Positions 1 through 10,585 of a stretch of DNA of 64,000 nt are shown here, one piece after another (within the stretch, counting starts at the first letter, position 1; the number at the start of each line of letters is the position of its first letter). The notes under the pieces were generated by a model. That model did no database searches. It was not told where the DNA came from and saw nothing but the letters and a program-made list of their open reading frames with translations. The position numbers were made by a program, and so were the translations under genes. The DNA lies in contig NZ_SLWL01000002.1 in NCBI RefSeq assembly GCF_004342915.1, positions 186,001 to 250,000 of the forward strand, in the 5' to 3' direction. The stretch comes from Camelimonas lactis. Its GTDB lineage: Bacteria; Pseudomonadota; Alphaproteobacteria; Rhizobiales; Beijerinckiaceae.

Positions 1-666
1 GCGCTGGAGCGCAAGATCGCCGCGGGCCTGCCGGCGCTGATCGCCGAGATCAAGAAGGCCAGCCCGTCAAAGGGGCTGATCCGCGCTGATTTCGATCCGC
101 CGGCGCTGGCCCGCGCCTATGAGGCCGGCGGCGCCGCCTGCCTGTCGGTGCTGACCGATACGCCGTCGTTTCAGGGCAGCCCGGATTTCCTGAAGGCGGC
201 CCGGGCGGCCTGCGCCCTGCCGGCGTTGCGCAAGGATTTTCTCTACGATCCTTACCAGGTGTTCGAGGCCAGGGCGTGGGGCGCGGACTGCATCCTGGTC
301 ATCATGGCCTCGGTCGACGACGCAACCGCCCTTGAGCTGACGCAGACCGCCGCGCGCCTTGGCATGGACACGCTGGTGGAAGTGCACGACGGCGAGGAGC
401 TGGAGCGCGCCCTGAAGCTGCCGTCGCGGCTGATCGGCGTCAACAACCGCGACCTGCGCACCTTCGAGGTGTCGCTGGCGGTGACCGAACGCCTGGCCCC
501 GCGCGTGCCGGCCGACCGCGTGCTGGTCGGCGAGAGCGGCATCTTCACGCCGCAGGACATCGCCCGCCTCGCCGCCTGCAAGGTCAACGCCTATCTGGTT
601 GGCGAAAGCCTGATGCGCCAGGACGACGTGACCGCCGCGACCCGGGCGCTGCTGGCGCGGGACTGA
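1..666 (+). CDS. trpC: Indole-3-glycerol phosphate synthase, 3' part
   Basis: Converts the anthranilate-derived carboxyphenylamino-deoxyribulose phosphate to indole-3-glycerol phosphate in tryptophan synthesis (cytoplasm). The window starts inside the gene; 221 residues are visible in frame 1. Family landmarks are clear: [10 protein letters not shown] near the start (phosphate/substrate-binding lysine loop), [22 protein letters not shown] and GESGI near the C-terminus, the order expected of a TIM-barrel TrpC. The stop is at 664-666 and is followed by a strong hairpin terminator, so this is the last gene of its transcript. In many alphaproteobacteria trpC is followed by moaC and moeA before lexA; here those two are absent. 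Confidence 0.95.
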   Translation, partial: ALERKIAAGLPALIAEIKKASPSKGLIRADFDPPALARAYEAGGAACLSVLTDTPSFQGSPDFLKAARAACALPALRKDFLYDPYQVFEARAWGADCILVIMASVDDATALELTQTAARLGMDTLVEVHDGEELERALKLPSRLIGVNNRDLRTFEVSLAVTERLAPRVPADRVLVGESGIFTPQDIARLAACKVNAYLVGESLMRQDDVTAATRALLARD

Positions 667-701
667 GCATATTCCAGCCAGCCGGACATCACAGGACAGC
701 G

Positions 702-735
702 TCCGGCGCGCTCCAGGGAGGCGCCGGATGTTTTT
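702..735 (+). terminator. Rho-independent terminator after trpC
   Basis: Perfect 8-bp stem TCCGGCGC (702-709) / GCGCCGGA (721-728) with an 11-nt loop, followed by TGTTTTT (729-735). It lies 36 bases after the trpC stop in the right orientation. Confidence 0.8.
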
Positions 736-830
736 GAGCGGCGGCGCCCGGCGATCACGGCGTTGACCGTGATCCTGGCCTGGGCGCCCCGGCCTGGCCG
801 CCGCGCCGGAGCGATGGCGGCCGGTGCGTC

Positions 831-2660
<1,830 letters not shown>

Positions 2661-2713
2661 GTTTCACTCCCGGCGCAGTCGCCATATTTTATGAAATGCC
2701 TTTATTCTTGATC

Positions 2714-2745
2714 ATGATACTGGTGAGTACCATTGCCCGTGTCAA
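2714..2745 (-). promoter_or_regulatory. Promoter with overlapping operator-like dyad upstream of the monooxygenase
   Basis: On the minus strand a TTGACA hexamer (2740-2745) is followed 17 nt later by CAGTAT, or 20 nt later by TATCAT. Between and over these lies the dyad ATGATACT-ggtg-AGTACCAT (2714-2733, 7 of 8 paired positions). A palindrome placed over the -10 region fits repressor control. The regulator identity is inference. Confidence 0.5.
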
Positions 2746-2913
2746 CCGCCGCCGCCGCGCGTATCCGGCGCCGGATACGCAGGGCCCGGCGGCGCGAAAT
2801 CCTGGCGTCGCGGCGCCCTTGCGTCAGCGTGAGCCTGAGCATGGGCGTCCGCGCATGACGTCGCCTCTGCAACGCCCTCCGCCGTTTCGCGGCAACAGGA
2901 CGCCAATCACATA

Positions 2914-2942
2914 TTGCGGAACACAGAGGGAACATGTATTGC
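2914..2942 (+). promoter_or_regulatory. lexA promoter with SOS box
   Basis: GAAC at 2919-2922 and GAAC at 2930-2933 are separated by exactly 7 nt, matching the direct-repeat LexA box GAAC-N7-GAAC known from alphaproteobacteria. It lies about 115 bp before the lexA start, so autoregulation is expected. A possible promoter TTGCGG (2914-2919) - 17 nt - TATTGC (2937-2942) would place the box in the spacer; that promoter is inference. Confidence 0.75.
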
Positions 2943-3045
2943 TGTTCATGATTTGTTTCGTAACAGATTCGGCCTGAGCGCTTCGTCCTGACAACCGGCG
3001 TCGCGGCGCGCCGCAGGCAGGCCTGTCATCGGGGGATGGACAACA

Positions 3046-3798
3046 ATGTTGACGGCCAAACAGCACGAGCTTTTGCGTTTCATCCATGAACGCCTTCAGG
3101 AAACCGGCGTTCCCCCCTCTTTTGATGAAATGAAGGAGGCGCTTGACCTCAGGTCGAAGTCAGGCATCCACCGTCTGATCATGGCCCTGGAGGAGCGGGG
3201 TTTCATCCGCCGGCTACCCAACCGGGCGCGGGCCGTTGAAGTGTTGCGCGTGCCCGAGATCCAGCAGGGAGCTGGCGTCAAACCGGCGCAGGCTGGCTTC
3301 CGGCCGCGCGTGCTGACGGGCGGCAGGGGCGCCGCGGGCAATGGCGGCGGCGCAACGGCAAACCGCGCAGGCAGCGATGGCGCCGGGCCGGAAACGGCGG
3401 ATGCGCAGGTCCCGGGAGTCATCGCCGTGCCGCTGATTGGCCGCATCGCCGCCGGTGTGCCGATCAGCGCCATTCAACATCAGGGCGAAAGCATTCCCCT
3501 CCCCGCCGGTCTGCTGGGAACTGGCGAACATTACGCCTTGGAGGTGCGTGGCGATTCGATGGTCAACGCCGGCATTCTGGAGGGCGACACGGTGGTGATC
3601 CGCCGTCAGGATTCCGCCGACAATGGCGATATCATCGTCGCGTTGATCGATGATGAGGAGGCAACCCTGAAACGTCTGCGCAAGCGGGGGTCCAGCGTTG
3701 AACTGGAGGCGGCCAATCCGCAATTCGAGAACCGGGTGTTGCCGGCCGGGCGGGTCAAGATCCAGGGCAAGCTTGTCAGCCTGGTCCGCCGGTACTGA
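3046..3798 (+). CDS. lexA: LexA repressor (SOS regulator, S24 autopeptidase)
   Basis: A 250-residue SOS repressor. The N-terminal winged helix (1-65, starting [13 protein letters not shown]) binds the operator; the C-terminal S24 domain carries the catalytic serine S171 (GDSM) and lysine K209 (ATLKR). The self-cleavage bond Ala-Gly is at 136-137 (RIAAGVP). Between the domains (about 75-122) is an unusually long, low-complexity Gly/Ala-rich linker, which makes the protein longer than typical alphaproteobacterial LexA. The ATG at 3046 gives the standard N-terminus. It has its own SOS box upstream. Downstream is the truncated 3' part of comEC in convergent orientation. Confidence 0.96.
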   Translation: MLTAKQHELLRFIHERLQETGVPPSFDEMKEALDLRSKSGIHRLIMALEERGFIRRLPNRARAVEVLRVPEIQQGAGVKPAQAGFRPRVLTGGRGAAGNGGGATANRAGSDGAGPETADAQVPGVIAVPLIGRIAAGVPISAIQHQGESIPLPAGLLGTGEHYALEVRGDSMVNAGILEGDTVVIRRQDSADNGDIIVALIDDEEATLKRLRKRGSSVELEAANPQFENRVLPAGRVKIQGKLVSLVRRY

Positions 3799-3969
3799 AG
3801 GCCGCTCGCCGCAACGCGCCCTGTGCGGCGCGCGAGATCCATGCGGAGATATCGGCCGAGGTGATCTGGCAGCTGAGCTGGCAAGCGATCCAGCAGCTTG
3901 ATCCAGACATTTGTTCAGGACCTTGCAGATAACAGGAAGCCGCCGCTTCCCGCCGGTTTGCCTGAGCGT

Positions 3970-5233
3970 TCAATTCGCCAGCGCGGCCGCATCCTCTACA
4001 GGCGCCTCGCCATGCGGCTCTGCCTGCAGTTGCGACGTTTGCCCGGGGGCTGACGCGGGCGCGGAGGCGGCGGCTTCCAGGCTCCGCTCCGGCGCCTCCG
4101 CCGGGGACGGATTGAAAAAACGGCGGGTGGGCTGACGATAGCGGGATGGCGGCGACGGGGTCCAGGGCCAGTTTTCCTCCGCGAGGCGCGCCCGTTTCAC
4201 CGTGGCCGTTCCCTCGTGCAGGCGGATGCTGGCGGCGCCCAGTTGCTCCAGCGCGGAGCGGTCGAGCACCACCGCCGCCTGGCAGCCTGCCGGGGCGCGA
4301 TGCGGCGAGACGACCACGTCGGCGCGGGCGCAATCCTCAAACATGGCCCGCCGCTCCCGGCTCCAGGCCACCGCGCCGCCGTCATCACGCACGGCGATGC
4401 AGCCGAGGGAATCGCAGCGCGCGCCAGTCCGCAGGGAGGGATCGGCGGCGGTTCGCGAATCGCCGATGGCGCGCAACCACTGCTCCGCCGTGAACGACGA
4501 CGGCGTTCCCAGCAGGGTGACGCGCCGCCGTCCTTCCGCGTCACGTCCCGGCCCATGGATCACCAGCGCCCCGCGCCCCTGCCGGTCGGCCAGCACGTCC
4601 GGTGGTTGCGTGAGCTGCACCAGCACGACGCCGGCCAGACCTGGCGCGAGGGCGAGCCAGCGCAGGGGCGTGCGCCAGGTAACGAACCAGACGATGGCCG
4701 CGCTCAGACATAGCAGCGCGCCGGATCCGGGCGCGGCGATGCCGGCGACCGCATGGGGCGTGGCCGCGATGCGCATGGAGACATACAGCACCGGTTCGGT
4801 CGCCGCCCCCATCACCCACCATACCGGCCAGTCGAGGCCAAGCGGCGTCAGCGCCACGCCAATCACGGCGGCGGGCATCACCACCAGTGAGAGAAAGGGC
4901 AACGTCATGGCGTTGCCAATCATCCCGAGCGGATAGATCGACTGGAAATGCCAGATGCTGAATGGTCCGGTGGCCATTTCACAGACGAGGGTCGTCAACC
5001 CCACGGCGAGCAACGGCGCCGTCACGCGGCGGACGAGGCCAGGTTGCGGGCGGCGCTGGCGCGGCGCCCCCGGGGTGACGGAGCCATGGCCGGCCAGCAC
5101 GATCAGACCGGCGACGGCGGCGAACGACATCTGGAATCCGGGGCCAAGCAGGCTCTCGGGCTCCCGCGCCAGCACGATCATCGCCGCCACGGCGAGGTTA
5201 TGCATGGAAAGCGCCGGCCGGTCGACGAGGATT
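3970..5233 (-). pseudogene. comEC: ComEC/Rec2 competence channel, C-terminal part (split by prophage)
   Basis: Encodes the C-terminal half of the inner-membrane DNA-uptake channel: the rest of the Competence domain (DRPALSMHNLAVAAM, then several hydrophobic segments) and a degenerate metallo-beta-lactamase-like region. The gene runs on the minus strand from 41924; the prophage interrupts it at 5234. Deleting 5234-40530 and one copy of the 15-bp repeat joins ...LGAILVDR to PALSMHN... in frame (881 codons with stop). In the present state the fragment could only be translated from a start in the prophage end, so it is almost certainly inactive. The final ~60 residues are low-complexity. Confidence 0.92.
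5219..5233. repeat. Left 15-bp flanking direct repeat (target duplication)
   Basis: CGGTCGACGAGGATT directly abuts the TG that opens the prophage; the same 15 bases follow the closing CA at 40531-40545. Both copies encode the comEC codons for ILVDR. The flanking bases differ on both sides (c/a before, t/g after), so the repeat is exactly 15 bp. Confidence 0.9.
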
Positions 5234-5259
5234 TGTAGGGGGGGGTGATCATTTGCACC
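5234..5259 (+). repeat. Left terminal inverted repeat of prophage
   Basis: Reads TG, a G-rich stretch, then GATC at 5247-5250 and TTTGCACC to 5259. Compared with the reverse complement of 40505-40530, 20 of 26 positions agree, and GATC stands exactly 13 bases from the terminus at both ends. This fixes the ends independently of the target repeat. Confidence 0.88.
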
Positions 5260-5416
5260 CTGATAGGGCGAAAGCCGGCGGCGGCGAACCCGTGACGTGA
5301 CAAGGGTTTCGGGGGCAAATACGGGCGGCGCGGACGATGATCGCTTTTGCACGGAATATGCAGAACCAGCGCGATCTTCTGCACCTTTCCGATCACAACA
5401 TGATCACTTGTAAACG
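5246..5416 (+). repeat. Left-end array of four transposase-site-like repeats
   Basis: Four degenerate copies of a motif with GATC followed by about TTTTGCACC: 5246-5260 (TGATCATTTGCACCC), 5338-5354 (TGATCGCTTTTGCACGG), 5371-5390 (GCGATCTTCTGCACC then TTTCC) and 5401-5416 (TGATCACTTGTAAACG). All face the same way and are inverted relative to the right-end copies, as for MuA or TnsB binding sites. The role is inferred from position and symmetry. Confidence 0.75.
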
Positions 5417-5460
5417 TAGGCCGATCATAGCGTTTCACGACCGAAGTGATCGCAAACCGC

Positions 5461-5512
5461 CGAAAGTTTGAACCAGCCGAACTTTCTGGAAGCGAAAGTT
5501 AGAGAACTTTCG
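5461..5512. repeat. Two tandem GAAAGTT hairpins at the end of the left operon
   Basis: CGAAAGTT (5461-5468) pairs with AACTTTC (5480-5486), and CGAAAGTT (5493-5500) pairs with AACTTTCG (5505-5512, 4-nt loop). They lie just past the stop of the gpG gene and may end the leftward transcript or bind a protein. There is no U-run, so a simple intrinsic terminator is not assured. Confidence 0.55.
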
Positions 5513-5542
5513 GCGCGCCGGCCATTCTGACGCTGTCGCGGC

Positions 5543-6067
5543 TCACCCATCCAACGCGAACCAATCTTCAGACGTCTCCTGAATAGCGCGTTCGTCCTCT
5601 GGGCCGACGCCAATGTATGGCCGGGGCGTCAGCGTCACCGATTGCACAAATACCGCACCGCGCTTGTTCCCAGCGGGGCCTTTCGCTGCCTTGCCGAGCG
5701 GGATGCGTAGGGGCGAACCTTCGATCGTCGCGCCGAACTGCTGGGCAGCGGCGTAGACCTTGTTTGGGCCGATGCGAAGCGACCAGCCCTCTACCTGACG
5801 GGTCACTGAATCCTTTAGCTCGCCAGAAACGCGAAGGATCGGGGTCGCAGAACCCCGGATCATGACGGTCAGAGGCTTCAGCGGAGCCCACTTCGAACCA
5901 TCCGGGGCAGTCTGGCTGTCGAAGCGGTCGGCCGTCGTCGCGAGCAAGGCATCTCCGATGTTTTTCAGCAGGCCAGGCGCGATTGTTTCGATCTTGCCCG
6001 TCAGCTTCTCAAATTGCAGGAAGCCGGGGCTGTCCGGATCGAATTTGATGGTGATCGGAATGATCAT
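5543..6067 (-). CDS. Phage virion morphogenesis protein (Mu gpG-like)
   Basis: A 174-residue protein of the Mu gpG / P2 gpS tail-completion family, needed for head-tail joining. Seen: N-terminal IKFDPDSPGFLQFEKL, the central TAPDGSKWAPLKPLT-type segment (here SQTAPDGSKWAPLKPLT) and ILRVSGELKDSV, all typical of the family. Its start overlaps the stop of the gpF-like gene by 4 bp (translational coupling). It is the last gene of the leftward operon, about 310 bp from the prophage end. Confidence 0.85.
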   Translation of the reverse strand: MIIPITIKFDPDSPGFLQFEKLTGKIETIAPGLLKNIGDALLATTADRFDSQTAPDGSKWAPLKPLTVMIRGSATPILRVSGELKDSVTRQVEGWSLRIGPNKVYAAAQQFGATIEGSPLRIPLGKAAKGPAGNKRGAVFVQSVTLTPRPYIGVGPEDERAIQETSEDWFALDG

Positions 6068-7365
6068 GAGGCGGCCCCGGCCAGCTTCCGCCGATAGAGC
6101 ATCGCGCCGTGGCGCAGCCAGGCGGCCTGACGTTCAGGGTCAGCGCCGTCCCCCGATGCAGCAAACAGGTTTTCAGCCTCCCAGCCGTTCTGCCCCCATG
6201 TGAATACGGCGACAGATGACCTGTCGCCATCGTACCGAATGTATCGGCGACGAAGCACGGGTCGGCTTGTCCGCTCATCCGTTTCCCAGTCCACCCAGAT
6301 TTCGTCTGGGTCTTTCAGGGCTTCGGCCGCGCGCAGATAGTCGCCGCCAACGGTGCGCTTGATGGCCTTGCCGAGGCCGTCGGACGCCTGAAACATCGCC
6401 TCGCTGATGACGACGGCGCCACCGGCTTCGTCACGATAGACGGAAGCACCGTTTTCGCCCCTGCCCGCCCCGAACATGCCCAGCACGGCGTCAACGTAAG
6501 TCCCGATCGCCGAACCGGCGGGCAGGTCGCGCACTGCGCTCGCCCGGCCATAATCGCTGAGCGGCGGCAGGGAAACGTCTGGAGCAGCCTCTCCGGCGGC
6601 TGGCAGCGGCCGTTGAAGCTCGGGGGGCACAAGCCCGCGCTCCCAGCTGTCGCCAGGCATGTGATCCCACCCGAAATCGATTCCGGATGGCACCATGACC
6701 GTCTCGCCGGTCTTCGGATCAACCACGCCATGCAGGTTCAGCGGCGGCGCATCGTCGATCATGGAGGCTTTGCCGCGCTTTTCCTGCTCGCGGGTCGCTT
6801 CGCGCCTGGAAAGCGGGCGGATACCGCAGGAACACAGCCAGCCATTCGGCGGAAAATGTGTCTTCCACCATGGATCATCATGCAGAAGGACAAGTCCGTC
6901 CCAGTCTGCATGCTCTTCGCGGGGTTTCAGCGGCTGGCGAAGGTCGGCATGGCGATACATCCAGTATGGCCGGAGCGCCAACACGTCCGGATCGCGCAGC
7001 TGCTTCAGCCGGCCGGCCATTCTGGAGGTGCGGATATTGGTCTCGTAGATGACGCGTGTCCGCCAGGCAGTGTTGTTCTCGCCTGCCCCGCCAATCCAGC
7101 CGTGCTTCGCAACCGTCCTGTCAAAGTCCTTCCGGAACTCTTCCAGCGTGGTGCCTCTGGCAATCGCCTTGTCGATCGCTGCGCGCAGCTCTGTAAGAAC
7201 GGCCTCCTTTTCCACGCCAGCGACGACAAAGGCGCGATCATGGGCATTGCCGGTCAGCTCGCGCCACGATTTGGACGGTAGCGAAACCTTCTGCCGGAAG
7301 AAATCGGCCTGCTCTTTGAAAACGACGTTGAAATCGTCAGCGAAGCTGCGGGGATCGTCCGTCAT
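6064..7365 (-). CDS. Head morphogenesis protein (Mu gpF / SPP1 gp7 type) with C-terminal nuclease-like domain
   Basis: A 433-residue minor head protein. Residues ~1-200 match the Mu gpF family (KVSLPSKSWRELTGNAHDRAFVVAG, RVIYETNIRTSRMAGR, HFPPNGWLCSCGIRPLS with its two cysteines). The C-terminal ~150 residues (from about DYGRASAVRDLPAGSA, with DPDEIWVDWE and RRRYIRYDGDRSSVAVF) resemble the phage Barnase-EndoU-ColicinE5/RelE-like nuclease module often fused to gpF, so the protein may be ejected with DNA and act on RNA. The nuclease assignment is from motif memory. Overlaps the portal gene by 4 bp. Confidence 0.85.
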   Translation of the reverse strand: MTDDPRSFADDFNVVFKEQADFFRQKVSLPSKSWRELTGNAHDRAFVVAGVEKEAVLTELRAAIDKAIARGTTLEEFRKDFDRTVAKHGWIGGAGENNTAWRTRVIYETNIRTSRMAGRLKQLRDPDVLALRPYWMYRHADLRQPLKPREEHADWDGLVLLHDDPWWKTHFPPNGWLCSCGIRPLSRREATREQEKRGKASMIDDAPPLNLHGVVDPKTGETVMVPSGIDFGWDHMPGDSWERGLVPPELQRPLPAAGEAAPDVSLPPLSDYGRASAVRDLPAGSAIGTYVDAVLGMFGAGRGENGASVYRDEAGGAVVISEAMFQASDGLGKAIKRTVGGDYLRAAEALKDPDEIWVDWETDERTSRPVLRRRYIRYDGDRSSVAVFTWGQNGWEAENLFAASGDGADPERQAAWLRHGAMLYRRKLAGAAS

Positions 7366-8933
7366 GGCGCATCGCCGTCGCCGATATCGTCGATGACCGA
7401 CGCACGGCCTTGCAGATCCGCGAGCGCGAAGGCGTCACCAAGCAATGCGCCCAGCTCTGCGGTGTCCAGGTCAGGGTAGATTTCCAGAAGTGCGTCCGGC
7501 AGATCGGCCAGGCTCCCGCCCCTGGCGATCAGATCATCCATGGCCTCACGGATGCGCTCGATCCACGCCGCCCGCATCGGGGCCGAGGCGTCAATCAGCT
7601 GGTCGAGCAATGGCCGCTGATCTGGCCCTGCGAATGATGGTGAACCGGCATTGGGCTTGCTCCCGGAAGGCGGCGGAACCGGCGTGCAGACGACAATCGG
7701 CCGCTCCATGATTTCCGTCAGCGCCTCGGCCATGTTCTCCGGCGCGAAACCGTTCGATTGCATCTTGAACAGGGTGTTGATGTCGGCGGCGCGCCGTTGC
7801 GCCCGAGCCGTCTTCGCTTCCTCTTCGGCCTTCACGTTGGATGGACGAAGCCGCTGGATCGACGGCGGATGCGCATCAGGAATATTGTATTCGCAAATCC
7901 ACCGGACAACGGAATCCTGCAACGTGGCGCTGACCAGATCAGCATCGCCATCGATCAGCTCATCTTTGGTGTCGCGGTGCACCTCAGCCGCCGCCCGCGA
8001 TCCATTGCCGCCGACGTTGGTGGTCAGCGTCTCGCCCAGAACTGTTTCAGCAGTCTGCTCGTCCCAATAACGGCACCACGATTCGTGCGTCAGGGTGCCA
8101 GACAGGGCCGCCTGCGCGAACATGACTTCGGTGCCAGCCGGCACCGCCATGGCGCCGCCTGCGATGGCACCGGCCAGGGCATCCAGCAACCGGTTCTGGT
8201 CAGCGGGCAACGTGCCAACAGGATACTTGGCGACGGGCAGAGGCATGGCAAAGCGCTCCAGCGCCTTCAGCCAGAACGCCACGCCCTCACGCTTGAACAA
8301 GGTATGCCAGAACAGGATGCGGCCGAGGCCAAAGCCGTAAGGATCGGAGGCATCGTCCTGGTCGAAGCGGTGCACGATAGCCTTCCGCTCCGGCCACGGC
8401 TCGCCATCGAGCATGTGTTGCCGCGTCAGCAGGCGCGGCTTCCAGTCGATGTCAAAAACCACGCGGGTCTGATCGATCTTCTGGATTTTGGTCGGGACGA
8501 TCTCGAAGCCGTCGCGATCCCACACTGTATCCTGGACAGAAAACCCCATCAGGGTGGCGTCCAGCATGTTGAGCGTGATCTGATCGAACGGCAGGCGGGT
8601 GAAAATGCGGTCAACCAGCTCGGCCGCGCGCATGTCCACCGCTTCTTCCGACGCGGCCTTCACGGTCCATTCGCGGGCGATCAGGGCGCGCTTGCGCTTC
8701 TGCAGCGTGGTGAAGGCCCGGCCATCGCGCAGCACCTCCCGGTACAGTTCAATGCCCTTGCCGCGCTGGATCAGAACATCATCGGTCGGGCGCAAGGCGC
8801 CCGAATAATGCGGGATGTTGATGTCGTTGCGTGCATGGGCAAACAGCGCGCGACTGGCGGCCGGCAGATTCTTGCGCGGCTCCTGAGCTTCGGCCATGTT
8901 CACGACGGCTTTGCGCCGGGGCTTTTTGCTCAT
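7362..8933 (-). CDS. Portal protein (DUF935, Mu gp29-like)
   Basis: A 523-residue portal that forms the DNA channel at one capsid vertex and docks the terminase. The N-terminal half carries DUF935 landmarks: RDGRAFTTLQKRKRALIAREWTVKAASEE, IFTRLPFDQI, MGFSVQDTVWDRDGFEI, FDQDDASDPYGFGLGRILFWHTLFKREGVAFW. The C-terminal part contains a helical RIREAMDDLIARGGSLADLPDALLEIYP segment usual in the family. It sits between terminase and gpF with 4-bp overlaps on both sides. Confidence 0.92.
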   Translation of the reverse strand: MSKKPRRKAVVNMAEAQEPRKNLPAASRALFAHARNDINIPHYSGALRPTDDVLIQRGKGIELYREVLRDGRAFTTLQKRKRALIAREWTVKAASEEAVDMRAAELVDRIFTRLPFDQITLNMLDATLMGFSVQDTVWDRDGFEIVPTKIQKIDQTRVVFDIDWKPRLLTRQHMLDGEPWPERKAIVHRFDQDDASDPYGFGLGRILFWHTLFKREGVAFWLKALERFAMPLPVAKYPVGTLPADQNRLLDALAGAIAGGAMAVPAGTEVMFAQAALSGTLTHESWCRYWDEQTAETVLGETLTTNVGGNGSRAAAEVHRDTKDELIDGDADLVSATLQDSVVRWICEYNIPDAHPPSIQRLRPSNVKAEEEAKTARAQRRAADINTLFKMQSNGFAPENMAEALTEIMERPIVVCTPVPPPSGSKPNAGSPSFAGPDQRPLLDQLIDASAPMRAAWIERIREAMDDLIARGGSLADLPDALLEIYPDLDTAELGALLGDAFALADLQGRASVIDDIGDGDAP

Positions 8934-10585
8934 AGCCGGTATCCCTGCATGATGGTGCGGGCTGGCGCGGCATTGCGACCGCCCAAGATGGCGTCAGGGC
9001 GCAGGCCGCCTGCCCCATGCGTGATAGCAAGCGACCAGAGCATTTCAAGGCAGTCGGGGCCGTCGTCGTGGGCAGCGTTCGGCCACTGTTGCAGCTGCTC
9101 GCGCAGGGTTGTCTGCGAGATATGCAGGCGGATCAGACCGCTGGCGAGCTGGGGTTGTAGCCGCTCGATACGCAGATGCTTGTCTGCGATCGGCATGATG
9201 GGCATGGCAGGCAGCGGAACGCCCTGCTTGGCGGCCCTGACCATGATTTCGGTGCGCAGGAACTCCTGAAACTGGACGCTCTCCACGCCCCAGAGCACGC
9301 AATTCCATTCGCGCTGCATGGCGATGACGTCTTCGCAGATGACGTCCGGCAGGCGCTTGCGAATGGAAGCCTCAACCACGTCGAGCACGCCCGTCGAACG
9401 GTCGAATCCGCCGACAAGGATGGCGCTCGGGTCCCGGCTCTTGCCATGCTTGCCCAGCGACGGGTCCACGGCCCCGAAAAACATCCAGTTCTGGAGCTTC
9501 TGCGCCCAGAAGATGATGTTTTTGAAGGGGGAGCCATCGGCTACCGGGTCGTTCTGGTCTTCTGACAGGAAGCTGTCCTCGCTGGTCGCCCGTTTGTACA
9601 TGAGCGAGACAAGCGATTTGACGGCCGGCCAGAACAGGACAGCGCCAGCGTCCATGGCGGCGCGATTGGTCTCATAGAACGCCTTCGCGACATCCTCGCC
9701 ATCGTTCAAAGCGATTTCCGTGAACGCATCCCATGCCGCCATGTCCTCGGGGAAGGTCATGATGGCGCGCCAGGTGTGCAGCTCCCAGCCAGCGCGGTTG
9801 CCCAGGCGGCGCAACACGGCGTCGTAGTGCAGCAATGTGCCGACGATGATCAGGTCCAACGATCCGTCCGCCGGCCCCAGCGGTTCGACCGCCTTCAGCA
9901 CCCACGATTCCAGCTTGCTCCGGAACTCGGGGCTGCGGACGTTCTCGTCATTCTCGATATCGTCGAGGATGACCAGGTCGGGACGGTGCGGACCATGGCG
10001 GCGACCGCGCACCTTCTGGCGGCTGCCGACAGCCTGGAAGCGCACGCCGTTACGGGTGACCATTTCGCCTTCGCGCCACGTGCGACCCTCGCCGCAGCAC
10101 TCCGGAAAGTCCATCTGCAGGCGCGGATTGTCCTCCAGCTCGACCTTGATGGCCTCCAGCATCAGCGCCGCCTGTTCATAGGCGTCCATGCCGATGATGA
10201 TGAACTTCTTCTGGCCGGTGATCGCCGCATACAGCGTGCCGATCTGCGTCAGCATGGTCGATTTGGCCGAACCGCGCGGCGCCATCTCGACCAGGCGCGC
10301 GCCGCGGCGACCGGGTTTGCTGTCGGCAAGAATCTGCGGGAACCGTTCGAACAGGTGGAGGTGAAGCAGGTTCGGCGCCGACTTGATGTAGTGCGGGAAA
10401 TAGGTCTCAACGAAAAACCTGTATCCGGTGACGGGATCGCGCACCTTCGCGATCCGTTGGCGACGCGCCGCATCGTCAGCCGGGAATCCGTCAACCTCGG
10501 CTTCGATCTTCCGGCGCAACTGATCCTGAAGGCCGGTCACGGCCTCGCGGAAGGCTGTCGGCGTCAGGCGCGTGACAGTGCTCAT
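8930..10585 (-). CDS. Terminase large subunit (Mu gp28-like)
   Basis: A 551-residue packaging ATPase/nuclease. A Walker A-like APRGSAKST is at residues 102-110 and Walker B-like LVILDDIEND near 205-215. The C-terminal nuclease region has FGAVDPSLGKHGKSRDPSAI, where the D of AVDPS is a likely metal ligand. As in Mu it should cut and package DNA headful from the transposed genome. Overlaps the small subunit gene by 4 bp and the portal gene by 4 bp. Confidence 0.93.
   Translation of the reverse strand: MSTVTRLTPTAFREAVTGLQDQLRRKIEAEVDGFPADDAARRQRIAKVRDPVTGYRFFVETYFPHYIKSAPNLLHLHLFERFPQILADSKPGRRGARLVEMAPRGSAKSTMLTQIGTLYAAITGQKKFIIIGMDAYEQAALMLEAIKVELEDNPRLQMDFPECCGEGRTWREGEMVTRNGVRFQAVGSRQKVRGRRHGPHRPDLVILDDIENDENVRSPEFRSKLESWVLKAVEPLGPADGSLDLIIVGTLLHYDAVLRRLGNRAGWELHTWRAIMTFPEDMAAWDAFTEIALNDGEDVAKAFYETNRAAMDAGAVLFWPAVKSLVSLMYKRATSEDSFLSEDQNDPVADGSPFKNIIFWAQKLQNWMFFGAVDPSLGKHGKSRDPSAILVGGFDRSTGVLDVVEASIRKRLPDVICEDVIAMQREWNCVLWGVESVQFQEFLRTEIMVRAAKQGVPLPAMPIMPIADKHLRIERLQPQLASGLIRLHISQTTLREQLQQWPNAAHDDGPDCLEMLWSLAITHGAGGLRPDAILGGRNAAPARTIMQGYRL

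Noticed and set aside
5178-5438. 86-codon minus-strand frame across the left prophage end
   Set aside because: It spans the transposase-site repeats and comEC junction, has no ribosome site and no recognisable content.
7758-9269. 503-codon plus-strand open frame opposite the portal gene
   Set aside because: Antisense shadow; the portal has clear family landmarks and overlaps its neighbours as an operon gene.
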